This document shows, piece by piece, positions 24,740-33,281 of a DNA stretch of 64,000 nt. Below the pieces are notes generated by a model. It made no database searches, was not told the origin of the DNA, and worked only from the letters and a program-made list of their open reading frames with translations. The translations under genes were made by a program, and so were the position numbers. The DNA is from Aquitalea palustris (GTDB lineage Bacteria; Pseudomonadota; Gammaproteobacteria; Burkholderiales; Chromobacteriaceae): assembly GCF_003693445.1 (NCBI RefSeq), contig NZ_RFAR01000007.1, forward strand, positions 1 to 64,000. The letters run 5' to 3'. Positions within the stretch are counted from its first letter, which is position 1; each line of letters opens with the position of its first letter.

Positions 24740-25921
24740 ATGAGCACCCAGTCGATCAGTCCTGACAGCCCGTTGGCCATTGCCCGCGAACTGGCCAGCC
24801 GTTTTGCCCGCACGGCCGTGGCGCGTGATCAGGCTGGTGGTACGCCCAAGGCCGAGCGTGATGCGCTGCGTGACAGCGGCCTGCTTGGCCTGATCATTCC
24901 GCGCGAATTCGGTGGCCTGGGCGCAAGCTGGAGCACTACCTTGCAGATCGTGCGCGAACTGGCACGGGTGGATAGCTCGGTGGCCCATGTCTTTGCCTTC
25001 CAGCATTTGCTGCTGGCCACTGCCCAGTTGTTTGGCCAGCCCGACCAATGGCAGCCCTGGTTCGAGCAAACCGTGCGTGAACGCTGGTTCTGGGGGAATG
25101 CGCTCAATCCGCTGGATACCCGCACGCTGGCCACGCCGGATGGCGATGCTTACCGCTTTCATGGCGACAAGAGCTTTTGCTCCGGCGCTACCGACTCGGA
25201 CATGCTGCTGGCCTCGGCCTTGCGCGCCGGCGAGGGCGGTTTGCTGATTGCCGTCATCCCCACCAAGCGCGACGGCGTGCATATTCATCAGGACTGGGAC
25301 AATATCGGCCAGCGCCAGACCGATAGCGGCTCCGCCCGCTTCGAACAGGTACGGGTAGCGCCGGATGAGTTGCTGCTGCAACCCGGCCCGCTATCCACGC
25401 CACGCGCCTGCCTGCGCCCGCTGATTGCGCAGCTGATCCTCACCAATATCTACCTGGGCATTGCCGAAGGGGCGCTGGCCGAAGCCCGGCGCTACACGCT
25501 GGAGCAACGCCGGCTGTGGCCGGCCTCGCTGGCACCTACTGCCAACAAGGACCCTTACACCCTGCTGCATTACGGCGAATTCCAGGCTGCGCTGGAGGGC
25601 GCACGTTTGCTGGCCGACCACGCAGGCCTGCAGCTGGATGCAGCATGGCAGCAAGGCGATGCGCTGGATGAAGCCGGCCGTGGCCAGCTGGCCTTGCAGA
25701 TTGCCGCCGCCAAGGTGCATGCCAGCCGCAGCGGGCTGGACCTGACCAGCCGCATTTTTGACGTAACCGGCGCGCGCGCCACCAGTGCCGCGCTGCGGCT
25801 GGATCGCTTCTGGCGCAATTTGCGCGTGCACAGCCTGCACGACCCGCTGGACTACAAGCTGCAAGAGCTGGGTGACTGGGCACTGAATGGCCAGTACCCG
25901 ACCCCCTCGTTTTATTCCTGA
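24740..25921 (+). CDS. SfnB/DszC-type flavin-dependent monooxygenase, copy 4
   Basis: A 393-residue acyl-CoA-dehydrogenase-fold protein close to copy 3: LGLIIPREFGGLGASWSTTL, SSVAHVFAFQHLLLATAQLF, GDKSFCSGATDSDMLLAS, DWDNIGQRQTDSGSARF and the C-terminal RFWRNLRVHSLHDPLDYKLQ. A strong AAAGGAGGGCGC precedes the ATG. The ribB-like gene follows after eight bases, so FMN synthesis and an FMN-using enzyme share a transcript. Confidence 0.88.
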   Translation: MSTQSISPDSPLAIARELASRFARTAVARDQAGGTPKAERDALRDSGLLGLIIPREFGGLGASWSTTLQIVRELARVDSSVAHVFAFQHLLLATAQLFGQPDQWQPWFEQTVRERWFWGNALNPLDTRTLATPDGDAYRFHGDKSFCSGATDSDMLLASALRAGEGGLLIAVIPTKRDGVHIHQDWDNIGQRQTDSGSARFEQVRVAPDELLLQPGPLSTPRACLRPLIAQLILTNIYLGIAEGALAEARRYTLEQRRLWPASLAPTANKDPYTLLHYGEFQAALEGARLLADHAGLQLDAAWQQGDALDEAGRGQLALQIAAAKVHASRSGLDLTSRIFDVTGARATSAALRLDRFWRNLRVHSLHDPLDYKLQELGDWALNGQYPTPSFYS

Positions 25922-25929
25922 GACTCAAG

Positions 25930-26610
25930 ATGACCCAGAACCTGCCAGCAGTTGAAGACGATTTTGACAGTGTGGAACAAGCCATTGCCGCCATTGCCGC
26001 CGGTGGTTTTGCCGTGGTGGTGGATGATACCGACCGCGAAAACGAAGGCGACCTGATCATTGCCGCCGAGAAAATCACCGCGCAACAAATGGCCTTCCTG
26101 GTGCGCTACAGCAGTGGCGTGGTGTGCGTGGCGCTGACTGGCGAGCGGCTGGACCAGCTGCAACTGCCGCTGATGGTGAGCAGCAATAATGAATCGCAAC
26201 GCACTGCCTTCACCGTGACCGTGGATTACCTGCACGGCACCAGTACCGGCATCAGTGCAGCCGACCGCGCCGCCACACTGCGGGCGCTGGCGGATAGTCG
26301 CATTCCGGCCAGCGACTTTGCCCGGCCGGGGCATATTTTCCCCTTGCGCTATGCGCCGGGCGGGGTGCTGGCGCGTCCGGGGCATACCGAGGCGGCACTG
26401 GATCTGTCGCGCCTGGCGGGGCTGGCCCCGGCCGGGGTGCTGTGTGAAATCGTCAATGACGATGGCAGCATGGCGCGCCGCCCCGAGCTGCTGCGTTTTG
26501 CCCGCCAGCACGGCCTGCCCATCATCACCATTGCCGACCTGATTGCTTATCGGGAACGAACCGAAATGGCGGGGCTGGAAGTTGCTACGCCGGTGGGCGT
26601 GCCAGCCTGA
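25930..26610 (+). CDS. ribB: 3,4-dihydroxy-2-butanone 4-phosphate synthase (RibB-only)
   Basis: A 226-residue RibB converting ribulose 5-phosphate to the four-carbon riboflavin precursor and formate. The active-site block DDTDRENEGDLIIAAE (about 36-51) is intact, as are the STGISAADRAATLRAL segment and the histidine-containing GHIFPLRYAPGGVLARPGHT. It is RibB alone without a GTP cyclohydrolase II domain. Position in a sigma54-controlled SfnB operon suggests a dedicated paralogue that raises flavin supply when FMN-dependent sulfur enzymes are made; whether a housekeeping copy exists elsewhere cannot be seen here. Confidence 0.92.
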   Translation: MTQNLPAVEDDFDSVEQAIAAIAAGGFAVVVDDTDRENEGDLIIAAEKITAQQMAFLVRYSSGVVCVALTGERLDQLQLPLMVSSNNESQRTAFTVTVDYLHGTSTGISAADRAATLRALADSRIPASDFARPGHIFPLRYAPGGVLARPGHTEAALDLSRLAGLAPAGVLCEIVNDDGSMARRPELLRFARQHGLPIITIADLIAYRERTEMAGLEVATPVGVPA

Positions 26611-26641
26611 GTTGGTTCTGCTGGTATCGCCTTGCCTTGTC

Positions 26642-26664
26642 ACACCCGCTACGGCGGGTGTTTT
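26642..26664 (+). terminator. Intrinsic terminator after ribB
   Basis: Eight-bp stem ACACCCGC / GCGGGTGT with TACG loop and four T. The remaining 265 bases before 26930 hold two imperfect copies of the UAS dyad (26668-26683 and 26699-26714, 31 bp apart) but no correctly spaced sigma54 element. Confidence 0.8.
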
Positions 26665-26929
26665 GCTTGCTGCCGGTCAAGCAGGGCTGCTGCGGGGGTG
26701 TTGTGCTGGCAGCAGCGTGCCCGGCGTGTGCTAGTTCTGCTTAAGAAGTGTTCTGAAGAAAATGCTGCAAGTTACCTGAAGAAAGTTGTTTATCACATTG
26801 AAAAGTAATGGATATGCAGATTTTCTAAATACGGGATTGTTTAGCAGGATTGCTGGTTTGCAAGTGCGACGCCGGGTATGGATATTGCAGTGACCGGGGA
26901 GTATTCATTCCACCCTGACAGGAACTGCA

Positions 26930-28342
26930 ATGAGCAAGACCATCCGCTTCAATGCCTTTGAAATGAACTGCGTGGCCCACCAGTCGCCCGGACTGTGGAC
27001 CCACCCGCGTGACCGCTCCTGGCAATACAAGGACCTGGAATACTGGACCGACCTGGGGCGCATCCTGGAGCGCGGCTTTTTTGATGCCGTGTTCATCGCC
27101 GATGTGATTGGCTATTACGACGTGTACCAGGGCAGCAACTACCACGCCATCCGCGAAGGGGCGCAGCTGCCGGTCAACGACCCGCTGCAACTGGCCGCGC
27201 CGATTGCGCTGGCCACCAAGCATCTGGGCATCGGCGTTACCGCATCCACCTCCTTTGAGCACCCCTATCCGTTTGCCCGGCGTCTGAGCACGCTGGACCA
27301 CCACACCAAGGGCCGGGTGGGCTGGAATATCGTGACTTCCTATCTGGAAAGCGGCGCCAAGAACATCAGCCAGGGCGGTTTGCGCCAGCACGACAACCGT
27401 TACGACGTGGCAGACGAATATATCGAGGTGATCTACAAGCTGCTGGAAGGTAGCTGGGAAGACGGTGCGGTAGTGCGCGACCGCGAACGCGGCATTTTCG
27501 CCCACCCGGAAAAAGTGCATGAAATCGGCCACAAGGGCAAATACTTCGAGGTGCCGGGCTATCACCTGAGCGAGCCCTCGCCACAGCGCACGCCGGTGCT
27601 GTTCCAGGCTGGCGCATCCGGCCGTGGCAAGGCCTTTGCCGCCCAGCATGCCGAGTGCGTGTTTGTGGCCGCGCCCACCAAGGACATCCTGCGCCGCTAC
27701 GTGGACGATGTGCGCAGCCAGGCCGCCGCTGCCGGGCGCAACCCGCAGCAGATCAAGATATTCAATCTGGTGACGGTGATCGTGGACGAAACCGATGCCA
27801 AGGCCCAGGCCAAGTTTGCCGAATACCAGTGCTATGCCTCCTACGATGGCTCGCTGGTATTCATGTCCGGCTGGACCGGCATCGACTTCGGCCAGTACGC
27901 CCCTACCGAGCTGGTGCGCCATGTGGACACCAACGCCATCATCTCGGCAGTGGAGCACCTGTCCAAGGGCAGCAAGGCGTGGACCATCGACGAGCTGGCG
28001 CGCTTTGGCGGCATTGGCGGGCTGGGGCCGGTGTTTGTCGGCTCGGCCGCCACCGTGGCCGACATCCTGCAGGACTGGGTGGAAGCCACCGACACCGACG
28101 GCTTCAATCTGGCCTATGCCGTCGCCCATGAAACCTTTGAGGACGTGGTGGAGTACCTGGTGCCGGAATTGCAGCGCCGTGGCGTGTACCAGACGGAATA
28201 CCGCCCTGGCACCCTGCGCGAAAAGCTGTTTGGCGCAGGTCCCTTGCTGCCGGACAACCACCCGGCCGCGCAATACCGCGACATCGAAGCCTGGAAGCAA
28301 CAGCACGCGCAGGCTGCCGCGGCGGATGTGCAACCGGCTTGA
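26930..28342 (+). CDS. NtaA/SnaA/DszA-family FMNH2-dependent monooxygenase, copy 2
   Basis: A 470-residue luciferase-like monooxygenase and paralogue of 7006-8361. Family blocks: NAFEMNCVAHQSPGLWTHPR, FIADVIGYYDVYQGSNYHA, LDHHTKGRVGWNIVTSYLES and FQAGASGRGKAFAAQHAECV. CAGGAACTGCA precedes the ATG. It stands alone between a terminator and convergent genes. The C-terminal tail after residue 455 is rich in Q and A. It needs a separate FMN reductase; substrate unknown, with sulfone or nitrilotriacetate-like compounds as family precedents. Confidence 0.9.
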   Translation: MSKTIRFNAFEMNCVAHQSPGLWTHPRDRSWQYKDLEYWTDLGRILERGFFDAVFIADVIGYYDVYQGSNYHAIREGAQLPVNDPLQLAAPIALATKHLGIGVTASTSFEHPYPFARRLSTLDHHTKGRVGWNIVTSYLESGAKNISQGGLRQHDNRYDVADEYIEVIYKLLEGSWEDGAVVRDRERGIFAHPEKVHEIGHKGKYFEVPGYHLSEPSPQRTPVLFQAGASGRGKAFAAQHAECVFVAAPTKDILRRYVDDVRSQAAAAGRNPQQIKIFNLVTVIVDETDAKAQAKFAEYQCYASYDGSLVFMSGWTGIDFGQYAPTELVRHVDTNAIISAVEHLSKGSKAWTIDELARFGGIGGLGPVFVGSAATVADILQDWVEATDTDGFNLAYAVAHETFEDVVEYLVPELQRRGVYQTEYRPGTLREKLFGAGPLLPDNHPAAQYRDIEAWKQQHAQAAAADVQPA

Positions 28343-28365
28343 GCTCCGGAATCTGCCAGTCAAAG

Positions 28366-28389
28366 CCGCGCCTCATGGCGCGGTTTTTT
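28366..28389 (+). terminator. Intrinsic terminator after the second NtaA-like gene
   Basis: Seven-bp stem CCGCGCC / GGCGCGG with TCAT loop and six T. Confidence 0.9.
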
Positions 28390-28406
28390 ATGCAGGGCAT
28401 CCATGC

Positions 28407-28429
28407 AAAAGGCCCGCAGTTGCGGGCCT
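28407..28429 (-). terminator. Terminator for the minus-strand SfnB pair
   Basis: Eight-bp stem AGGCCCGC / GCGGGCCT with four-base loop; on the minus strand it is followed by four T, 28 bases past the stop at 28457. Confidence 0.75.
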
Positions 28430-28456
28430 GGTTGTATTTTTCAGAAGGGGGGCTGA

Positions 28457-29689
28457 TCAGCCCTTACCGCGGCCAATCTGCCAGACATAGGGCGGTTCGG
28501 TGCCGTTGATGGCCCAGTCACCGGCAATGCGCGCCTTGTAGATCAGCGGATTGTGCGATGCCACGGTGCGGGCATTGCGCCAGTGGCGGTCCAGCAGCAG
28601 TTCGGCGCGGGCCGACGATGCACCCAGGGCATTGAATAGCTGGGTGGCGGCACGCAATACCAGTTCGGATACCACGATCTGCGCCTTGCCCGATTCCAGC
28701 TCGGCGTCGATATTAGCCTGGCGTTCGCGCGCGGCGTCATTGCCAAAGCGGGCTTCGTAAGCGCGCTGGGCCGGGTGGGCAGCGCGAATGGCGGTGGCTT
28801 CGGCGGCATAGGCCAGCGCGGAGATTTCACCCACCACCTGCTGGATCTGCGCATCCTGGCTCACGCTACTGGCATTGCCGGTGCTGAACACGCGCTTTCT
28901 ATCGCGCACTTGCTGCGCCACATCGCGTTCCACCGCTTTGCCGATACCGGCCAGCACCGCCAGCAATACCAGCTGGTAGAAGGCGGTCTGGTATTTGAAG
29001 CGGCTGGCAAAGTCGACCAGGTTTTCCGGGTCTACGGCCACGTTGGCAAACACGGTGCTGCCGCTGCCAGTGGTGCGCTGGCCAAAGCCGTCCCAGTCGT
29101 CGCTTTGCGTCACGCCGGGGTCGCTGGTGCGGATGGCGGCAATCACGTCCTGATTGCTGCCATCCACCTGGGCGTAGACGTCGATCCAGTCGGCAAAAAT
29201 ACTGCCGGTGCTGTAGAACTTGCGGCCATTGAGCAGCAGTTTGTCGCCCTGACGGCTGACGCGGGTAATCACCTCGCCCACGGCCACTTCGCCGATTTCA
29301 GTCCAGGCATTGCCGACAATTTCACCGGCAACAAAGCGCTGGAACCACACTGCGCGTTCCGGGCTTGCCGGGGCATTCAGCCGGTCTTCGACAAAGGCAA
29401 AATGGCCGCGCAGTGCTTGCGGCAGGTTGGAGTCCGCCGTGGCCAGCTCCACCAGTAACTGGAACAACTGCGGCAGCGAGGCACCGGCCCCGCCATATTG
29501 CTTGGGCACGCGTACCGCGCCAAACCCGGCCTGTTTCAGCCAGTTGATCGGCTCGTAGGGCAGCGTGCGCTCGCGTTCGCGTTGCAGGGATGTCTGGGCA
29601 ATTTCGGCAAAGATGGGGCGAAAGCGCTGGGCCAGGGTTTCGTAGTCGGTGCCAGTGGACAGGTCGTCCGGCAGGGTGTGTTGGCTCAT
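28457..29689 (-). CDS. SfnB/DszC-type flavin-dependent monooxygenase, copy 5 (divergent subgroup)
   Basis: A 410-residue acyl-CoA-dehydrogenase-fold protein. Shared blocks: AVRVPKQYGGAGASLPQLFQ, NGRKFYSTGSIFADWIDVYA and DDWDGFGQRTTGSGSTVFAN. The C-terminal motif is RHWRNARTVASHNPLIYKAR, replacing HTLHDPV of copies 1, 2 and 6, and the protein has an extra helical segment near 330-355, so it forms a third subgroup. ATG 29689 follows AGGAAACAACC; upstream in-frame residues to 29776 look non-coding. Downstream partner of copy 6 with a 58-base gap. Confidence 0.86.
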   Translation of the reverse strand: MSQHTLPDDLSTGTDYETLAQRFRPIFAEIAQTSLQRERERTLPYEPINWLKQAGFGAVRVPKQYGGAGASLPQLFQLLVELATADSNLPQALRGHFAFVEDRLNAPASPERAVWFQRFVAGEIVGNAWTEIGEVAVGEVITRVSRQGDKLLLNGRKFYSTGSIFADWIDVYAQVDGSNQDVIAAIRTSDPGVTQSDDWDGFGQRTTGSGSTVFANVAVDPENLVDFASRFKYQTAFYQLVLLAVLAGIGKAVERDVAQQVRDRKRVFSTGNASSVSQDAQIQQVVGEISALAYAAEATAIRAAHPAQRAYEARFGNDAARERQANIDAELESGKAQIVVSELVLRAATQLFNALGASSARAELLLDRHWRNARTVASHNPLIYKARIAGDWAINGTEPPYVWQIGRGKG

Positions 29690-29747
29690 GGTTGTTTCCT
29701 GTTTGGCGTGATGGCAAACCCGGCAGTGCTGCACTGCCGGTGAGGGT

Positions 29748-31004
29748 TTAGTTCCACGGGTGGCGCGGCGGCGCAATGTGGTTCAGGTAGTAGTTGCCGA
29801 TGTGGAAGTATTTCCAGCGCACCGGGTCGTGCAGGGTGTGCACGCGGGCATTGCGCCAGTGGCGGTCCAGGTTGTGGGCAATCAGCGTGGCGCGGGTGCC
29901 GGCCAGTTCGAACAGCTTGTTGCTGGCCTCGATGGCAATTTCGGTGGTCAGCACCTTGGCCTCGGCGGTGGCAACGGTGGCCAGTGCCACGCTGCTTTCA
30001 TCCGGCTGGGCCAGGGCGGCGTCGATCAGGCGGCCAGCCTTTTCCAGCAGCGCCTCGGCCGCATGCAGGCGGATTTCCAGCAGGCCGATGGCGGAGACGG
30101 TAAACGGGTCGTCGGCTGCCTTGTCCTTGCCGCTATCCAGCCATGGGCGGCTTTGCGAACGGATGAACTCGATGGTGTCGGCCAGCGCGGCGCGGGCAAT
30201 GCCGCCGTCGATGGCGGCCTGGATGATTTGCGATACCGGCCCGGCCACAGTGGGGGTGTCGAAGGCGGCAATCGGCAGCACGCGGCTGGCCGGTACGCGT
30301 ACCTGTTCAATCTTCACGCCGCCGGAGGCGGTGGTGCGCTGGCCAAAGCTGGACCAGTTGTTGATCACGCTCAGCCCCGGGGTATCGCGGTCGGCAAATA
30401 CCAGCGCGCCCACGCCGTCTTCACCCACCGCCACGATAGGTACGATGTGGGCCAGCAGTGCGCCGGTGGTGTAGAACTTCTCGCCATTCACCACGGCGCT
30501 ATCACCATCGAGCTGGTAGCGGGTTTCAAACGCGGCCACCGTCTTGCTGTTGAGTTCGGAGAAGGCATTGCCAAAGCGGTAGCCCTGCAATACCAGGCCG
30601 AACAGTTCCTGCTTTTGTGCTTCGCTGCCATCCAGCGCGATATGCAGGTTGATGGCCAGATGGTTCTGGGTGATCTGGGCGATGCTGGAGTCGGCTTCGG
30701 CAATGATCTTGATCACCTCGGCCAGCGTGGCGTAGGACACGCCAGCGCCGCCATAGGCCTTGGGTACATTGATGCCCCACAGGCCGCTTTGCGAGTAGGC
30801 GTCCACTTCGGCCAGTGGCAGCAGGCCTTCGCGGTCGCGCAGGGCGGCACCCTGGGCAAAGCGGATGGCCAACTGACGGGCCACAGCGATGGCTTCGGCA
30901 TCATCGCGGATGATGTGCGCCGGGGTAGTGGGGCGCGGGCGGGCGGCGAAAGGCTCGGGAGAGTTGACACGAACGGCAGCTGGGTCGCTCAGGGAGGTCG
31001 TCAT
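29748..31004 (-). CDS. SfnB/DszC-type flavin-dependent monooxygenase, copy 6
   Basis: A 418-residue protein very like copies 1 and 2: GINVPKAYGGAGVSYATLAE, GEKFYTTGALLAHIVP, NNWSSFGQRTTASGGVKI and the C-terminal RHWRNARVHTLHDPVRWKYF. ATG 31004 is supported by AAGGAAACGCG; an earlier ATG at 31055 overlaps the predicted sigma54 promoter and is rejected. First gene of a minus-strand operon with copy 5. Confidence 0.88.
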   Translation of the reverse strand: MTTSLSDPAAVRVNSPEPFAARPRPTTPAHIIRDDAEAIAVARQLAIRFAQGAALRDREGLLPLAEVDAYSQSGLWGINVPKAYGGAGVSYATLAEVIKIIAEADSSIAQITQNHLAINLHIALDGSEAQKQELFGLVLQGYRFGNAFSELNSKTVAAFETRYQLDGDSAVVNGEKFYTTGALLAHIVPIVAVGEDGVGALVFADRDTPGLSVINNWSSFGQRTTASGGVKIEQVRVPASRVLPIAAFDTPTVAGPVSQIIQAAIDGGIARAALADTIEFIRSQSRPWLDSGKDKAADDPFTVSAIGLLEIRLHAAEALLEKAGRLIDAALAQPDESSVALATVATAEAKVLTTEIAIEASNKLFELAGTRATLIAHNLDRHWRNARVHTLHDPVRWKYFHIGNYYLNHIAPPRHPWN

Positions 31005-31050
31005 CGCGTTTCCTTGTGTAAGTCCGGGTATCCGGGGATGCCACAGGAAT

Positions 31051-31066
31051 GGCAATAAGCGTGCCT
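31051..31066 (-). promoter_or_regulatory. Sigma54 (-24/-12) promoter of the minus-strand SfnB pair
   Basis: On the minus strand: AGGCACG-CTTA-TTGCC. The GGCACG and TTGC cores are both perfect and correctly spaced; only the two outermost bases differ from consensus. It is 47 bases before ATG 31004. Confidence 0.82.
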
Positions 31067-31137
31067 GCGAAAATGCCTGGTTTTACCTCGAAAAATGCGG
31101 CTTTTTGCTGTAAATCAGCACAACGGTGCTGGCTGGC

Positions 31138-31153
31138 TGCTGCCTGCGCAGCA
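31138..31153 (-). promoter_or_regulatory. Putative activator (UAS) dyad upstream of SfnB copy 6
   Basis: Perfect TGCTGC-CTGC-GCAGCA dyad, centred about 105 bp before the predicted transcription start. A weaker dyad with a shorter spacer, TGCTG-TAAAT-CAGCA, lies at 31106-31120. It sits just past the stop of the GntR gene. Confidence 0.6.
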
Positions 31154-31180
31154 GGGGGGGCTGTTGCGCAGGACGCGGGC

Positions 31181-31909
31181 TTAATTGCGCTCCACCCGCA
31201 GCTGGTAGCGAAAGCGGTCGGCACGGTAACGGATGAAGTCCAGCTCCAGCCCGGCGCCATCGGCACCACGGGTCATGCGTTGCAAGGCAAGCAGCGGGGC
31301 TGCGGGTGCCACGTCCAGCAGCTGCGCTTCTTCTGCGCTGGCCAGCGTGGCTTCTATGCTGAGGTCGGCATGGCCCAGCGGCAGGCCGTAGTCGTTTTCC
31401 AGAATGTGAAACACATCGCGGCTGGCCAGGTCTTCCCGCGCCAGCCGCAAGCCCAGCTCCTGGGTGAAGTAACTGATGTCCAGCGATACCGGCAGATTGT
31501 CCAGATAGCGCAGGCGGCGCAGTTCCACCATGGGCGTGCCCACCGCCACGGCAAACGCCTGGGCAACGGTTTCGCTGGCGGGCAGGGTTTGCAGGCTCAG
31601 CACCCGGTTGCAGGCAGCATAGCCCTGGCTGTGCATGGCTTCGGCAAAGCCCTGCAGCCGGGTGAGCGTCTGCGCGGGTTTGCTCTTGGCCACATAGCAG
31701 CCCTTGCCGGCAATGCGGAAGATCATGCCTTCCTGTTCCAGTGCGCCCAGGGCATGGCGCACGGTAATGCGGCTGACGCCAAAGCTTTCCATCAGCTGTT
31801 TTTCCGATGGCAGTTTGTCGTGCTGGCCGTAATGGCCGCTGAGAATCTGGCTGCGCAGGCTTTCGCGGATGCGGGCATGCAGGGCCTGGGGGGCGTTCAG
31901 GGTGGGCAT
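31181..31909 (-). CDS. GntR-family regulator, HutC/UTRA subgroup
   Basis: A 242-residue repressor-type regulator. The N-terminal winged helix spans about 8-72 (LPSEKQLMESFGVSRITVRH, ALGALEQEGMIFRIAGKGCY), followed by a UTRA effector domain (about 95-235) that in this subgroup binds a small metabolite. No clear ribosome site is seen before ATG 31909. It is divergent from the ssuD-type operon starting at 32130, with a palindrome between them, so it probably controls that operon and itself. Use of a GntR regulator for sulfonate genes is unusual (CysB/Cbl-type is the known arrangement). Confidence 0.87.
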   Translation of the reverse strand: MPTLNAPQALHARIRESLRSQILSGHYGQHDKLPSEKQLMESFGVSRITVRHALGALEQEGMIFRIAGKGCYVAKSKPAQTLTRLQGFAEAMHSQGYAACNRVLSLQTLPASETVAQAFAVAVGTPMVELRRLRYLDNLPVSLDISYFTQELGLRLAREDLASRDVFHILENDYGLPLGHADLSIEATLASAEEAQLLDVAPAAPLLALQRMTRGADGAGLELDFIRYRADRFRYQLRVERN

Positions 31910-31969
31910 GAGTAGTAGTAGGGCAGATGCAGTAATGAACTGCAGCGAGTATATGCCGGAAACCCTGGC

Positions 31970-31987
31970 AACTTGTCATGACAGGTT
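31970..31987. promoter_or_regulatory. Putative GntR operator
   Basis: AACTTGTCATGACAGGTT, an 18-base palindrome with one mismatched pair, 60 bases before the GntR start and 143 before the ssuD start. Confidence 0.5.
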
Positions 31988-32129
31988 ATGACTTAAATTG
32001 ATTTGCTTTGCTGTTTTCCTTGGTTCGTGACGGGCAGGGCGCTGACTAGAATCGGCCCATCACCTTCATGCCACAGCGGCCAGACCGGCGCGCTGTGGTG
32101 TCATGCAATCTGCCAGCAAAGGAAGCAGC

Positions 32130-33281
32130 ATGAGTCTCGACATTTTCTGGTTTCTGCCGACCTCCGGCGATACCCGTTATCTGGGCCAGTCCGGCTCCGG
32201 CCGTGCCGTCAGCAACGAATACCTGCGGCAGATTGCCGTGGCGGCGGACAATCTGGGTTACGACGGCATCCTTATTCCCACTGGCAGCGGCTGCCTGGAC
32301 CCGTGGGTGACCGCCTCCAGCCTGGTGCCGGTGACCAGCCGCCTGAAGTTGCTGGTGGCGCTGCGTACCGCACTGACCAAGCCCACCGCCGCCGCGCGCA
32401 TGGCCGCCACGCTGGACCAGGCCAGCAATGGCCGCCTGCTGCTGAATGTGGTGGCCGGGGGCGATTCCGCCGAACTGGCCGCTGATGGCATTTTCCTCGA
32501 TCACGACCAGCGCTATGAGGAAGCCAGCGAATTCCTGCATATCTGGAAACGCCTGCTGGCTGGCGAAACCGTCAGCTACGCCGGTAAATACCACACGGTG
32601 GAAAACGCGCAGAACTTCTTCGAGCCGGTACAGAAACCGGCGCCGCCGCTGTACTTTGGCGGCTCGTCCAATGCCGCGCACGACCTGGCGGCCGAGCATG
32701 TGGAAGCCTATCTCACCTGGGGCGAGCCCCCGGCCGCCGTGGCCGAGAAGATTGCCGATGTACGCGCCCGCGCCGCCAAACTGGGCCGCACCGTGCGCTT
32801 TGGCGTGCGCCTGCATGTGATCGTGCGCGAAACCACCGAGCAAGCCTGGGCGGCGGCCAATGCGCTGATCAGCCATCTGGATGACGAAGTGATTGCCAAG
32901 GTGCAGCAGCGTTTTGCTGCGATGGACTCCGAAGGCCAGCGCCGCATGGCCGCCCTGCACGGCGGCAAGCGTGACCAGCTGGAAGTCAGCCCCAACCTGT
33001 GGGCCGGTGTCGGCCTGGTGCGTGGCGGTGCCGGCACTGCGCTGGTGGGCGATGCGCAAACCGTGGCCGCGCGGCTGAAAGAATATGCCGACCTGGGCGT
33101 GGACAGCTTTGTCCTCTCCGGCTACCCGCATCTGGAAGAAGCCTACCGCTTTGCCGAACTGGTGTTCCCGCTGTTGCCGGGCAAGCGCTGGGTGTATGGC
33201 GACGACCGGGTGCAGACCGGCGGCCCGTTTGATGCCAGCACCGTGGTGCAGAAACCCGTAGCCGAAACGGAGGCCGCATGA
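32130..33281 (+). CDS. ssuD: FMNH2-dependent alkanesulfonate monooxygenase, SsuD-like
   Basis: A 383-residue luciferase-like enzyme that would split alkanesulfonates into aldehyde and sulfite. SsuD features: [17 protein letters not shown] at the N-terminus, [16 protein letters not shown], the [20 protein letters not shown] block with flexible loop, and [20 protein letters not shown]. Length matches SsuD (about 380). AAAGGAAGCAGC precedes ATG 32130. The stop overlaps the amidohydrolase start (ATGA). It lacks its own reductase in this operon; the MsuE-like enzyme could serve. Confidence 0.9.
   Translation: MSLDIFWFLPTSGDTRYLGQSGSGRAVSNEYLRQIAVAADNLGYDGILIPTGSGCLDPWVTASSLVPVTSRLKLLVALRTALTKPTAAARMAATLDQASNGRLLLNVVAGGDSAELAADGIFLDHDQRYEEASEFLHIWKRLLAGETVSYAGKYHTVENAQNFFEPVQKPAPPLYFGGSSNAAHDLAAEHVEAYLTWGEPPAAVAEKIADVRARAAKLGRTVRFGVRLHVIVRETTEQAWAAANALISHLDDEVIAKVQQRFAAMDSEGQRRMAALHGGKRDQLEVSPNLWAGVGLVRGGAGTALVGDAQTVAARLKEYADLGVDSFVLSGYPHLEEAYRFAELVFPLLPGKRWVYGDDRVQTGGPFDASTVVQKPVAETEAA

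Noticed and set aside
26668-26714. Two imperfect UAS-like dyads 31 bp apart upstream of the second NtaA-like gene
   Set aside because: Each has two mismatches, and the best -24/-12 candidates downstream (for example around 26853) have a spacing one base short. Not enough to claim a fourth sigma54 operon.
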